64,000 nucleotides of DNA from Sphaerulina vaccinii. Lineage: Eukaryota > Ascomycota > Dothideomycetes > Mycosphaerellales > Mycosphaerellaceae. The translations under genes were made by a program, and so were the position numbers. The DNA lies in assembly GCA_022570795.1 (NCBI GenBank), contig JAKUDP010000006.1:930001-994000 (forward strand), written 5' to 3'. Below the pieces are notes generated by a model, which was given only the letters and a program-made list of their open reading frames with translations, was not told the DNA's origin and did no database searches. This document shows, piece by piece, positions 31,306 to 39,919 of this stretch (positions within the stretch are counted from its first letter, which is position 1; each line of letters opens with the position of its first letter).

Positions 31306-31772
31306 TCAGTTCTGATCTGGCATTCCTCCGGGTATGAGCTGTACGGACTAAATCAGCATACTCTCCAGATAGTCAAAACCAAGTAATATTTCATACCATT
31401 GCCACGTTGTTACCATTCAGCAAGATCTTCTTCAATTTCGTGTGTGTCCCAATGTAGTCGCTGGTCGTCAGGTCAGCAAGACATTCTAGCCTATGCGTGG
31501 AGTTTGCCATACTATTCTGTCACGTCTTCAAGGACCATGTCTATAATTATGGTCAGCATCCGTCTTGATCCGTACATGGCTACGATCTACTCACTGACGA
31601 AGTCATCGAAACCCATCAGCGTGCCGCTGAACTCTACGAAATATGTTAGTCTTTGCATTTCTCGTTACGTATATGGTATGGGTCGCAAACCTTTGTCGCC
31701 CTTCATGATGACCCAGATCGGCGAGCCGACACATCGGTCGATGAGTTCGAGGGGAAGTAGTTGTGAAGACAT
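31306..31772 (-). CDS. LSM5: LSm5, U6 snRNA-associated Sm-like protein
   Basis: Five exons that I assembled from splice sites: 31772-31691, 31633-31595, 31540-31513, 31460-31397 and 31338-31306, giving 81 residues. Introns are 57, 54, 52 and 58 bp, each with GT-AG ends and a CTRAY branch. The Sm1 motif includes SQLLPLELIDRCVG and GTLMGFDDFVNMVLEDV; the Sm2 motif includes ILLNGNNVAMLIPGG. This is the usual LSm5 order and length. It is part of the LSm2-8 ring on U6 snRNA (splicing) and the LSm1-7 ring (mRNA decay). Divergent from the exonuclease-domain gene across about 215 bp. Phases agree at every junction, so confidence is high although no single frame is long. Confidence 0.92.
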
Positions 31773-31987
31773 AGTTCTTGTGTCGTTCGGAGAGGATGGC
31801 CCGAGTGATGTTGGAGGTGGAAGAGGTTGAAGTGAGAAGGCAAGTGTGGCTCCGAAAGTTCTCCGTTTGCCGACATTCAGCTTCACTTTTCGAATTGCAT
31901 CTCCAACACTTTCATTCACAGTCATCATCTGGAGACGAAGGACGCTGCTGAGAGAAGGTGTGCAGCGATGATCATCAGGAGTCCTTG
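31773..31987. promoter_or_regulatory. Bidirectional upstream region, LSM5/exonuclease gene
   Basis: 215 bp between divergent ATGs. Short enough that the two promoters must overlap or be shared. No distinct element recognised. Confidence 0.5.
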
Positions 31988-34900
31988 ATGCCACCAAACA
32001 CGCCCATCTTTACTGATGTGGCTTCACGACTACGATATGGCCATGTCTCTGCCGGCAACATGGTCTCGATGGCCTCTGGACTCGAGAGAGCTACAGCGAC
32101 GATAGCGACGACTCCACGTCTACCTTCAACTCGGCCTTTGGATCATCGATGGGATCGTTCTCGGGGCATCATCTTCGAGAATGTGAAGCGAAGAATACAT
32201 ACCGATCGAACATGGAAGCATGGAAACGGCATCATCTTCGCTCTGCCAGCGTCAGGGAGGTCATATGCAACGCGAGAAATCGGGGCATCGAATGCGCAGA
32301 GGTCCACTGCAAAGGGCGCATCAGGGAGCACTTCTTATCTGGACAATGTGCATAGAGTGCCTGGTTTTGGCGGCTCCTCTCCCAAGCAGATTGAAGAGCT
32401 GAGCGAGAGGATAAAGCAGCTCGAGGCTGATGTCTTACAGAAGCGGCAGCACATTGCGACACTGAATGGTGGTATCGAGAGTAGGGACGGCATACTGGCG
32501 AAGCGTGAACGGGAGCTGAAGAAGTCGCAAGATCAACTTGGACAGGTGAAGGCAGCACATAAGAAGGAGATAGATAAGCTGCAAGGGAGCATCCGACAGG
32601 AAAAGGAAGCTCGAAAGATTGAGCTCCATATAGTCAGTCAAAAGCATGCGCGGGAGCTGCAAGAAGTACGGGACTCAGCTGGCCTTGCTGAGGACTCTCC
32701 TGTTCTGCAGGCTGCTCGTGCGGAAGGTGGGAAGTTGGCGCGACAACGTTACGATCAACAGCTTCAAGAGCTCAAAGAACAGCATGAACTCGAAATAAAG
32801 CGCGAGAAAGCGCTGCGGACAGATCTGGAGACTTGGAAGCAACGCAACGAGAATGAGAATAGACATAAAGCAGGACAAGAAGCAGCCGTCATACAGGAAA
32901 TGAGAGATGAAATGTATTCACTACGCCAGGAGAGAAGCAAAGCTGAGTTCGCCGCGAAAGACGAACGCAAGCTCAATGATCGACTCCGAGCGAGAGTTAC
33001 GGATTTGCGGAAGGAGCTTCAAGGGAGGAAAGCGCGCACTGAAGAGGACCGCAAAGATTACTTCGGATATCGCGAGCTCTTTCACGACATGGGTGATCAG
33101 GTATACGAAGTTTTGGGTGGTGCAACATCCATACGAGAAGCCTTGGAGAAGGAGGCTCAGCTGTGGAGGAAATCCGTAGGGAGATTCCAGCAAGACAAAC
33201 AACTTCTGTTCTTTCGCCAACAGCCTAAGTATAACACACTCAAGAGCAGCATTAACAAGTTCCTCGAGGGGAGGGCTGCTGAGACACAAGCTGCCGCAAC
33301 ACGAGCCCGTGAACTGGCCGGCAAACTCCTCGAGACACGAAAGTCGCTCAACTTGCAAAGCCACGCCTCGCGAATGGTCACCAGATATCTTCACTTCGAT
33401 AAGGAGCCAACAGAAGCCAGTGGAGTATCTGTCGCGCACTACATGTCGCTCGTTCTGCCCTTCACTCAGCGCCTGGACGATTGCGTCAAGGAGCTCAATG
33501 CCGTTGACGACAAGATTAAGAAGATACGCGTCACCTCGTCAGAGCTCCCGGCGGAGTTGCAGCACGAACATACGCAGCTGCGAGATCGCAAAGACATCCT
33601 CATCTGTTATCTCAAATTCGCCGGTGCGTTCCGATCACAAGAGGCCATGGCAGCGCTCCTACACAGCAGCCCGGAAGATCGCATCACGTTTGTGCGAATG
33701 CGAGGCAAACGTGACCGATTCAGGGCAATGATGGATGTGGTCAACGAGGCTGAGGCTCGTGGTCAGAAGGTCACGGGCACTATTAGGAGACAATTATCTC
33801 AGGCCAGAGAGCGTCTGGATCAACTGGAAACCTTTGTGCGAACGCGTGTCATCGTACAGCAGGACCTCGACCAACTTGACGAAGCAGTGACCGAAGAGGC
33901 CGACCAGGACCTTCGAAAGCGTCTCGCGGTATACAAGCGTAATGCAGATGTGGCTTTGAACGTGCTCGCTGGACAACGCAAGAGTCTAGCCGTCACATGG
34001 CGCGAGCGTAAATTGGAGCTTTCCAAGTCTGCCGCAACGACTGTCAGCAGCTCTATTGAAGACCTAGCAGCTTCACTCAAGTCAGGCTTGAAGCTAGCGG
34101 CCGATAAACCAGTTGTCGCGCGTTCAACTAGGCGTACACCTCAAGCACGCGCAAGAGATGCAGCCATAGTGCATCAGCAAGGGAGACTTGCTGCGCTCCA
34201 GATGCGGACGAAGAACTCTGGAGATATCAGTGCCAAACTCAGGGTCAAGGCAACGAAGAAGAAGCTCAGAGAGCTGCGGATGGAGCAAGCTAAGGAGCAA
34301 GCTGGCGCCAGAACGCAAAGAACACAATCGCCAAACGTGAGGCACCGGAAGACGCCACAGGAGGATACTCAAGCATCAGCATCTCTCGGTGGACTGAAGA
34401 TTACACCTACACAGCCTATGCAGGCACCTCACTTGACTCCATCGTCCGAACTTAGTAAGCACGAGACGCAAGTGTCACGCTGGTCTTCTTTGAGTGACGC
34501 TCTTGGAGCTAGAGCTGAAGCAACCTCGAATCATGCTACTAACCCTTCGTCAAGCTCTTCTTTGAGAGCAGTGTTGAAGTCGCAAGGCCTAGGTAAAGCC
34601 CATATGGCAAGCTATAGAAGCGATGCGACAGAATCGAGGGATGTTTCCGCAGCAACGCGTTTCGACCAATCAGCGAGCAGAGACGCGTCTTCACGAGACG
34701 CGACTCGAACACAGAGGCTTAGCGCCGGCAACACTTCTACTTCAGCAGAGCCGCATGCATCGTCTTCAGAATTGCACGAATTCGCCATGCCACGTGAAGA
34801 ATCACCAAGCCAGGAAAGCAATGTCGACGTTGATGCTGTATCTCTGCCGAGCTTGCTGTCCTCATATGTGCCCAGCGACAGCGATGGCTCTGAAGCTGCG

Positions 34901-36361
34901 GGCAGTGCTCCAGGAAGTCCGCCGCCACCAGAAGACGATGCCAATTGGACGCCCGAGCCGCATACTATCTTAGACTACCAGATCCCACAGAAGGCATACC
35001 GCGACGCTGTCATGGCCTCTACCAACTCAAACGCAGCCTTCTGGACCCACCAGCTGTACAAGTCAAGCGAAGGCAGGTCTCCAGTCGTCTATTACTGCAA
35101 GAATCTCGAAACCGCCGAACGACAATGCAAGCTCTTTCTTAAAGAGCCTGTGCTTGGCTTCGATCTGGAGTGGGAGATCAATGCAAGTCTACATAAGAGC
35201 CCAATCAAGAAGTGCGTCTCGCTTATTCAACTTGCGTCCGAGGATAAGATCTGTCTGATCCACGTTGCTTGCTTTGCTGGAGAGAAAGTCGAGCAGCTTC
35301 TGCCACCAAGTCTGAAAACGATCCTTGAAGATGACAATATAGTCAAGGCTGGAGTCAATATTAGTGGCGATGCCAATCGTATGCGTCACTGCTTTGGCGT
35401 TGACATGAAAGGAGTGTTTGAGCTGAGCCATATGTACCGCTTAGTGAAGACGCCTGACCAGGTCAGCTTCAAGCTGGTCGGTCTGGCAGCACAGGTACAG
35501 AATACGCTGTTGTTGCCACTCAAGAAGGATGATGTGAGAGTGTCAGCTTGGTCAAAGACGTTGAATGCTCAGCAGTGTGTGTACGCGGCTGCTGACGCAT
35601 ATGCTGGATTCAGATTGTTCTATCAGCTCGACAACCTGCGGAAGGACTTGAGACCGACACCACCACGTCCGGCGTTCTTTGAGACCTACAAGCCCATCAT
35701 ACTCGGAGATGGCACAGCTATTGAGCGCGCAAGCTTCAAGCCAAGGACTGGTACAAAGAAGGCTGCGGCATCTGGCGAGGTAGACGAAAGCGATGACGAA
35801 TTCTTCGATGCTCTCGAGGACCTGCCAGATACATACGAGTTGGACACACCAGCTCTCAAGGACGGCAAAGTCGACATAGACGAAGCTGATCCAGATTCTG
35901 TTAGTGCGCTTCGCGATATGATGGAGAAGACCTCGCTTGCAGACTCGCCGCCATCGGCCGATATGAAGGCGGTCAACAACACCACGGATAGTGCGACAGA
36001 CACTCAAGCGAAGCCGAAGCCGCCAAAACAAGCACCGCACGTTCTCGTCGCCTCACCAGAAACTATCTTAGCAGATATGTGGATATCTTCTCTGCCCTCC
36101 AGGGGTCCGAAAGTAGGAGCTGCTAGCTTGAGGGCTTATCATCTTTGGCATCATCAGAACCACAGTCTCGACGCTGTCGCTGGATTGTGTCGGCAACCAC
36201 CTCTGGCTATGACGAGCGTGGCGAGCTACATCATGACTGCGATCAAGGAAGAGGATATGCCATATGACAAGGCGAGGCTGAAGGAGGCTTTTGTACATTT
36301 GCCGAAGAGTGTATGGCATGTGTATGGGAAGTGGGTGAAGGAGCTAGGATTGGACAAGTAG
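31988..36361 (+). CDS. Coiled-coil protein with WRN-like DEDDy 3'-5' exonuclease domain
   Basis: Single exon, 1457 residues from ATG 31988 (the frame opens with a GTG at 31958). Residues about 1-120 are Arg/Ser-rich and acid-poor, possibly a mitochondrial or nuclear targeting region. Residues about 130-480 are charged coiled coil, followed by a helical region to about 720 and a disordered Ser-rich stretch to about 980. The exonuclease domain is about 1040-1220: motif I FDLEWE (Asp near 1059, Glu near 1061), motif II GVNISGDANRM, motif III YAAADAYAGF (Tyr and Asp present, hence DEDDy). The last 90 residues resemble the helix-turn-helix found at the end of some RecQ/WRN proteins. Probably a DNA or RNA 3'-5' exonuclease; no helicase motifs are present. 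The long coiled-coil N-terminus is unusual for this family. Confidence 0.85.
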   Translation: MPPNTPIFTDVASRLRYGHVSAGNMVSMASGLERATATIATTPRLPSTRPLDHRWDRSRGIIFENVKRRIHTDRTWKHGNGIIFALPASGRSYATREIGASNAQRSTAKGASGSTSYLDNVHRVPGFGGSSPKQIEELSERIKQLEADVLQKRQHIATLNGGIESRDGILAKRERELKKSQDQLGQVKAAHKKEIDKLQGSIRQEKEARKIELHIVSQKHARELQEVRDSAGLAEDSPVLQAARAEGGKLARQRYDQQLQELKEQHELEIKREKALRTDLETWKQRNENENRHKAGQEAAVIQEMRDEMYSLRQERSKAEFAAKDERKLNDRLRARVTDLRKELQGRKARTEEDRKDYFGYRELFHDMGDQVYEVLGGATSIREALEKEAQLWRKSVGRFQQDKQLLFFRQQPKYNTLKSSINKFLEGRAAETQAAATRARELAGKLLETRKSLNLQSHASRMVTRYLHFDKEPTEASGVSVAHYMSLVLPFTQRLDDCVKELNAVDDKIKKIRVTSSELPAELQHEHTQLRDRKDILICYLKFAGAFRSQEAMAALLHSSPEDRITFVRMRGKRDRFRAMMDVVNEAEARGQKVTGTIRRQLSQARERLDQLETFVRTRVIVQQDLDQLDEAVTEEADQDLRKRLAVYKRNADVALNVLAGQRKSLAVTWRERKLELSKSAATTVSSSIEDLAASLKSGLKLAADKPVVARSTRRTPQARARDAAIVHQQGRLAALQMRTKNSGDISAKLRVKATKKKLRELRMEQAKEQAGARTQRTQSPNVRHRKTPQEDTQASASLGGLKITPTQPMQAPHLTPSSELSKHETQVSRWSSLSDALGARAEATSNHATNPSSSSSLRAVLKSQGLGKAHMASYRSDATESRDVSAATRFDQSASRDASSRDATRTQRLSAGNTSTSAEPHASSSELHEFAMPREESPSQESNVDVDAVSLPSLLSSYVPSDSDGSEAAGSAPGSPPPPEDDANWTPEPHTILDYQIPQKAYRDAVMASTNSNAAFWTHQLYKSSEGRSPVVYYCKNLETAERQCKLFLKEPVLGFDLEWEINASLHKSPIKKCVSLIQLASEDKICLIHVACFAGEKVEQLLPPSLKTILEDDNIVKAGVNISGDANRMRHCFGVDMKGVFELSHMYRLVKTPDQVSFKLVGLAAQVQNTLLLPLKKDDVRVSAWSKTLNAQQCVYAAADAYAGFRLFYQLDNLRKDLRPTPPRPAFFETYKPIILGDGTAIERASFKPRTGTKKAAASGEVDESDDEFFDALEDLPDTYELDTPALKDGKVDIDEADPDSVSALRDMMEKTSLADSPPSADMKAVNNTTDSATDTQAKPKPPKQAPHVLVASPETILADMWISSLPSRGPKVGAASLRAYHLWHHQNHSLDAVAGLCRQPPLAMTSVASYIMTAIKEEDMPYDKARLKEAFVHLPKSVWHVYGKWVKELGLDK

Positions 36362-37033
36362 GTTTATGGGCATAGCGATGGCGTTCTGGGGCATGGGCGA
36401 TGTATGAAATGTACAGATACATAGCATTGGCATATCATAGCAGAGTTATCAATGAAACTCTCTGCTCTACTGTGGCGGCTTTGCCGCTTTCCTGATGATT
36501 CTGCTGTCGACCAAGGACCAGTGTACGAGTATCGGTAGCACTCAGCGTCAAGACCGAACATCGCATTGGGGTGAACTTGTGGATATGCTGGTACAGGTTT
36601 CGAGACAGTGTTATTTCTGAAAAATAGCTAATTCAGATTTTTGTACTCAGAGCTTTCTACATCTGAGCGAATGGTATATAATCTCTTGAACATAAGTATA
36701 TCGATCAGGAGCATGGAATGGCTTATTTAATACCCGAATGAGCCTGGATCCAGGCACCTCACCATCGTCCCAGAGATTTCGGGCAACCCTAAAGAAGTCC
36801 ATTCGAGTTCTGGATGATGGACAAGGAGAAAGTCACGACGCTCTGACGAAAGCCAGACTCTGGGCCATTTAGCATTGCGTATGGAGGCTGACCCTCAGAG
36901 AGCTTACTCATGTTATGAGCAGTCGCCTCGATTGTAAGAATAGTGGTACGAAGTCTAAACGCCATATGGCTTGTTACCAGACTATAACATCTTGCCACGT
37001 AGCTTGTGAGTAGGATGAAGGCTGAATTTGAAC
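36362..37033. other. Intergenic region with dispersed repeat copy 2
   Basis: Holds the 3' flank of the exonuclease gene, the second repeat copy (listed separately) and the leader of the F-box-like gene. No coding frame seen. Confidence 0.5.
36712..36896. repeat. Dispersed degenerate repeat, copy 2
   Basis: Same order of blocks as at 4033-4257, same strand. Best block 36752-36812, sharing CGTCCCA and TTTCGGGCAACCCTA, then CGCTCTGACGAAAGCC (36839-36854) and GCGTA...GGCTGACC (to 36893). The two copies lie 32.7 kb apart. No genes inside. Confidence 0.6.
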
Positions 37034-38263
37034 ATGCGAATTAGTCTTGACTCTTCCACCACCACATCACAACGACTCAATATGGCAACAAAGTCCCAAG
37101 AGATCAAAATGGCTCCTATCTGGACGCTGCCGCAGGAACTGATAGACATCATATTCGATCTTGTCTATCCCGCTGGTCGCGATACCATACGCGTCCTGCT
37201 GAAAGCCAACTGGCAGTCTCGCGAAGATTCGCGCAAGGCCATGGAGCGACGTAGATATCGACCTGGTAAGCACCCATCCACCATCTATTCGCCTTGTCAC
37301 GCGGCTCGAAGCACATCTTATGTATTGTGAACGAAGTGTCGACTTGCTAAGAGTTCAATGATAGGTCACTTCGAGTACAAAGTCAACGCTTTCATGGTCT
37401 CCAAGCGATTCTTCGCAGAAGCTGCCCGCGCATGGATTGCCAAGCAACGCTGGGACGTCTGGCAGCTGGACGAATTTCCTCTCATTCGACAATGTGCTAC
37501 TGATCTGCAGGTCCATAGCCTTGATACATGGTACATTCGACGCCTAGAGGAGTACGGGCCACCCGACTTGAAGTCAATACAGGTCAGTGCCAGACCGGCT
37601 GATCTTGATCTCGGATTTCAATGGGAGAGTGACGAGGTCTATCGGCGAATCTACACCGAGCCGGAGCTGAGAAGCCTTCCATTCTTCGGGCAAGCACTAG
37701 TTCTCAAGAAGTTCGCCAACTGTGAGGTGGAACTAACGAGTTGGCTATCCCAACCGCGGCTGCATGGAATGGGCGCCATAGGGAAGCAGAATGTCCAGGC
37801 TCTGGCCAACTTGATAAAAGATGAGCTTCAGAAAGCACGAGCTCGCAAGAAGACCAAAAGCAGCGGCCGCATTCGAAGGCTATTAGCCTGGACAGCGAGA
37901 CTCTGGCCGATACGGACAGGTTCAAAGCTCGCAAGGTCTGCAAGGTTTCTTGTTCAACGGCGTTCGAGACGACATTGCGATCGATTATATCCAGGATCGC
38001 GCGTCTGCTTTGGCTGTCACAAGATGCATCACCGTGGAGCGACCCGTTTCTCAAAGTGGGAAGATAAGCCTGCCTACCTGAGAGTCACTAGATCTGCGGA
38101 GCTTGAGGATTTGCCAGCAAACATGACCGATATGAAGACTTTTGTGGAGAAGCAACCAGATGTGAGTATTGTAGCATTCGACACGACACGATCCGAGATT
38201 CTGACAAGTTTGCGCTAGGTTGCCGCAGAATTCCTTTGGCGGATGTCCCAGAGCCTTCAATAG
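37034..38263 (+). CDS. F-box-like protein of unknown role
   Basis: Three exons: 37034-37265, 37365-38161 and 38219-38263, 357 residues. Introns of 99 and 57 bp have donors GTAAGC and GTGAGT, and the second has branch CTGAC. An alternative ATG at 37082 removes 16 residues and places the motif nearer the start. Residues about 30-50 (WTLPQELIDIIFDLVYP) match the first helices of a degenerate F-box. Then a helical region with VSKRFFAEAARAWI, which is common in Dothideomycete proteins of this kind, and a basic stretch with CFGCHK near residue 290. Without the last exon the frame would stop at 38218. F-box proteins pair with Skp1 in SCF ubiquitin ligases; that role here is inference from a weak motif. 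Confidence 0.65.
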
Positions 38264-38540
38264 AACTTCTCCGCAGCAGTGAAGTGTCGGTCGTCACTGT
38301 TGCCTGAGAGCGGGTCCGGAGCAACACTTCCAACCGCAGTTCACATACATTTTCAGCGCTTTTGGTGGGCTGTTGGTCACAGCTCTCCTCTCGTCGCTTC
38401 ATTCCTGACGGCCATGCAGTGACGCGATCTCAGCCGGCCGCCCCAAAAGTCCAAGCAACAAGCCCAAAACGGTGACTACAAAGGCGCCTGGATGCGATAC
38501 AACGAAGCGACGAAGCATTGTTATTGTCAAGAGCACGAAA

Positions 38541-39290
38541 ATGTCGGACGACGCTGTCGATCGGGAGCCATCCTGTGACGCCCATACTGGCTCAGATGCA
38601 AGCAGCGGCATTGATCAGACACAGAGTGAGCATGATCGTCGCCAAACAGGAGGAAAGCGGCATCCACACGTCAACATTTCAGAAGTAACCAGTATGTCGC
38701 CGGTACGGCTTACTGTCCATGCTACTCGATCTGTGGCGAGGATGAATGTGCCCACGACCCTCGTTGTGGAAGAAGATCAGCAACAAGGTCGGCAGAACAC
38801 TCGTGGCACCGGAAGAGGTCGCGGAAGCGGTCGCGGTAGAGGACGAGGGCGAGGCAAAGGTCGCGGCGGAGTACAAACTAGCAAGCGTCTTCGATCTCCG
38901 GAGCCCGAGAGTACCAATAAGAAGAAAGGTCGCAAAGGAGGTTTGCAACAGCGAGATCTTTCGGTGGAAGATCGACTCCAAGCTGCCAGTCTCGAAAACA
39001 GTGCAGCCGACGAGAACGAAGGAGTTGATGCCAGAATTGACAAAGATGAAATGGAGCCGATCGTGCACTCCCGAGTCGAGACTGCAGGCGTGCTTGAGCA
39101 GAACGGTGCACAAGAAGATCACTTAGAGAATGCTTTCTGGAACGAAGCTGAGCGGAAGTTGCGAATGATCAGAAGAGCTGAGATCAAGAGGGAGGTGAAG
39201 CAGATCCAGCGCGAGGTCAAGTTTGTTATCAATGCGTCCGGGAAGGTGGATAGGCTGAGGAAGGAGGAACAGGAGCTTCTGTCTCCATGA
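38541..39290 (+). CDS. RG-repeat protein, unknown function
   Basis: Single exon, 249 residues from ATG 38541; the frame is open upstream only to a GTG. Not recognised. N-terminal 90 residues are polar. Residues about 105-130 form an uninterrupted run of Arg-Gly with two Ser and one Lys interruptions (an RG box, often RNA-binding and arginine-methylated), followed by a Lys-rich nuclear localisation-like stretch (NKKKGRKGG). The C-terminal 60 residues are a charged helix (AERKLRMIRRAEIKREVK) likely to be coiled coil. Nuclear RNA- or chromatin-linked function is an inference from composition only. Confidence 0.6.
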   Translation: MSDDAVDREPSCDAHTGSDASSGIDQTQSEHDRRQTGGKRHPHVNISEVTSMSPVRLTVHATRSVARMNVPTTLVVEEDQQQGRQNTRGTGRGRGSGRGRGRGRGKGRGGVQTSKRLRSPEPESTNKKKGRKGGLQQRDLSVEDRLQAASLENSAADENEGVDARIDKDEMEPIVHSRVETAGVLEQNGAQEDHLENAFWNEAERKLRMIRRAEIKREVKQIQREVKFVINASGKVDRLRKEEQELLSP

Positions 39291-39919
39291 TCTGATTGAG
39301 GTCGCGATGGAGGACGAAGGTAGGAAATGGCCGGAACTTGATGTGGCACGTTGGAAGATTGATCGGGTCGTGGGGGTGTCACCCATAGGTTAGTTGCTGC
39401 TATTCGTGCGCATCCAGTAGGAGCATGATATTGGAGGACCACATCATGCTATTGGTAGAAGTCTGCCTGTTCCAGCCTTTCGTGGTCAAGGGTACCGCAA
39501 TGTTAGCAAATTCGTGTTATTCGCAGTGCGTTCGTTACGCGGGAGTGCGTCTGCCTGTTCATAGATGACTTGCAGAGAGTGTCAAAGGTGCCGATATTGA
39601 GACGAGAAAGTGAGAAGGAGTGGAAGTGGAGATTAGATATGTCATCGCCAAGCAGGTGCACGTGTCAAGAGCGGATACTCCCATAGAGCAGGCGCTCGAC
39701 TAATGCGAGCTCTGGGAAAGTCAATAGAACAGCAATCATTCCATCTCCTATACAGACCACCACCCTCCACCACCTCTAATAACGCCTTTACGACCACCAT
39801 TCGCTCCTTCTATTCTGGGTAATACGTTGACGAGCGCGTGCTCCCCTTTTGGCGAACTCCACGTGGCATAGACATACAGCGCTGCTGCGGCGCAGCACAC
39901 TTAGGACCCAACAGCCATC
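39291..39919. other. Upstream region of clathrin heavy chain
   Basis: 630 bp. The part from about 39755 to 39800 is a CACC/CTCC-rich pyrimidine tract on the plus strand, of the kind seen near starts of strongly expressed fungal genes. No gene found. Confidence 0.45.
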
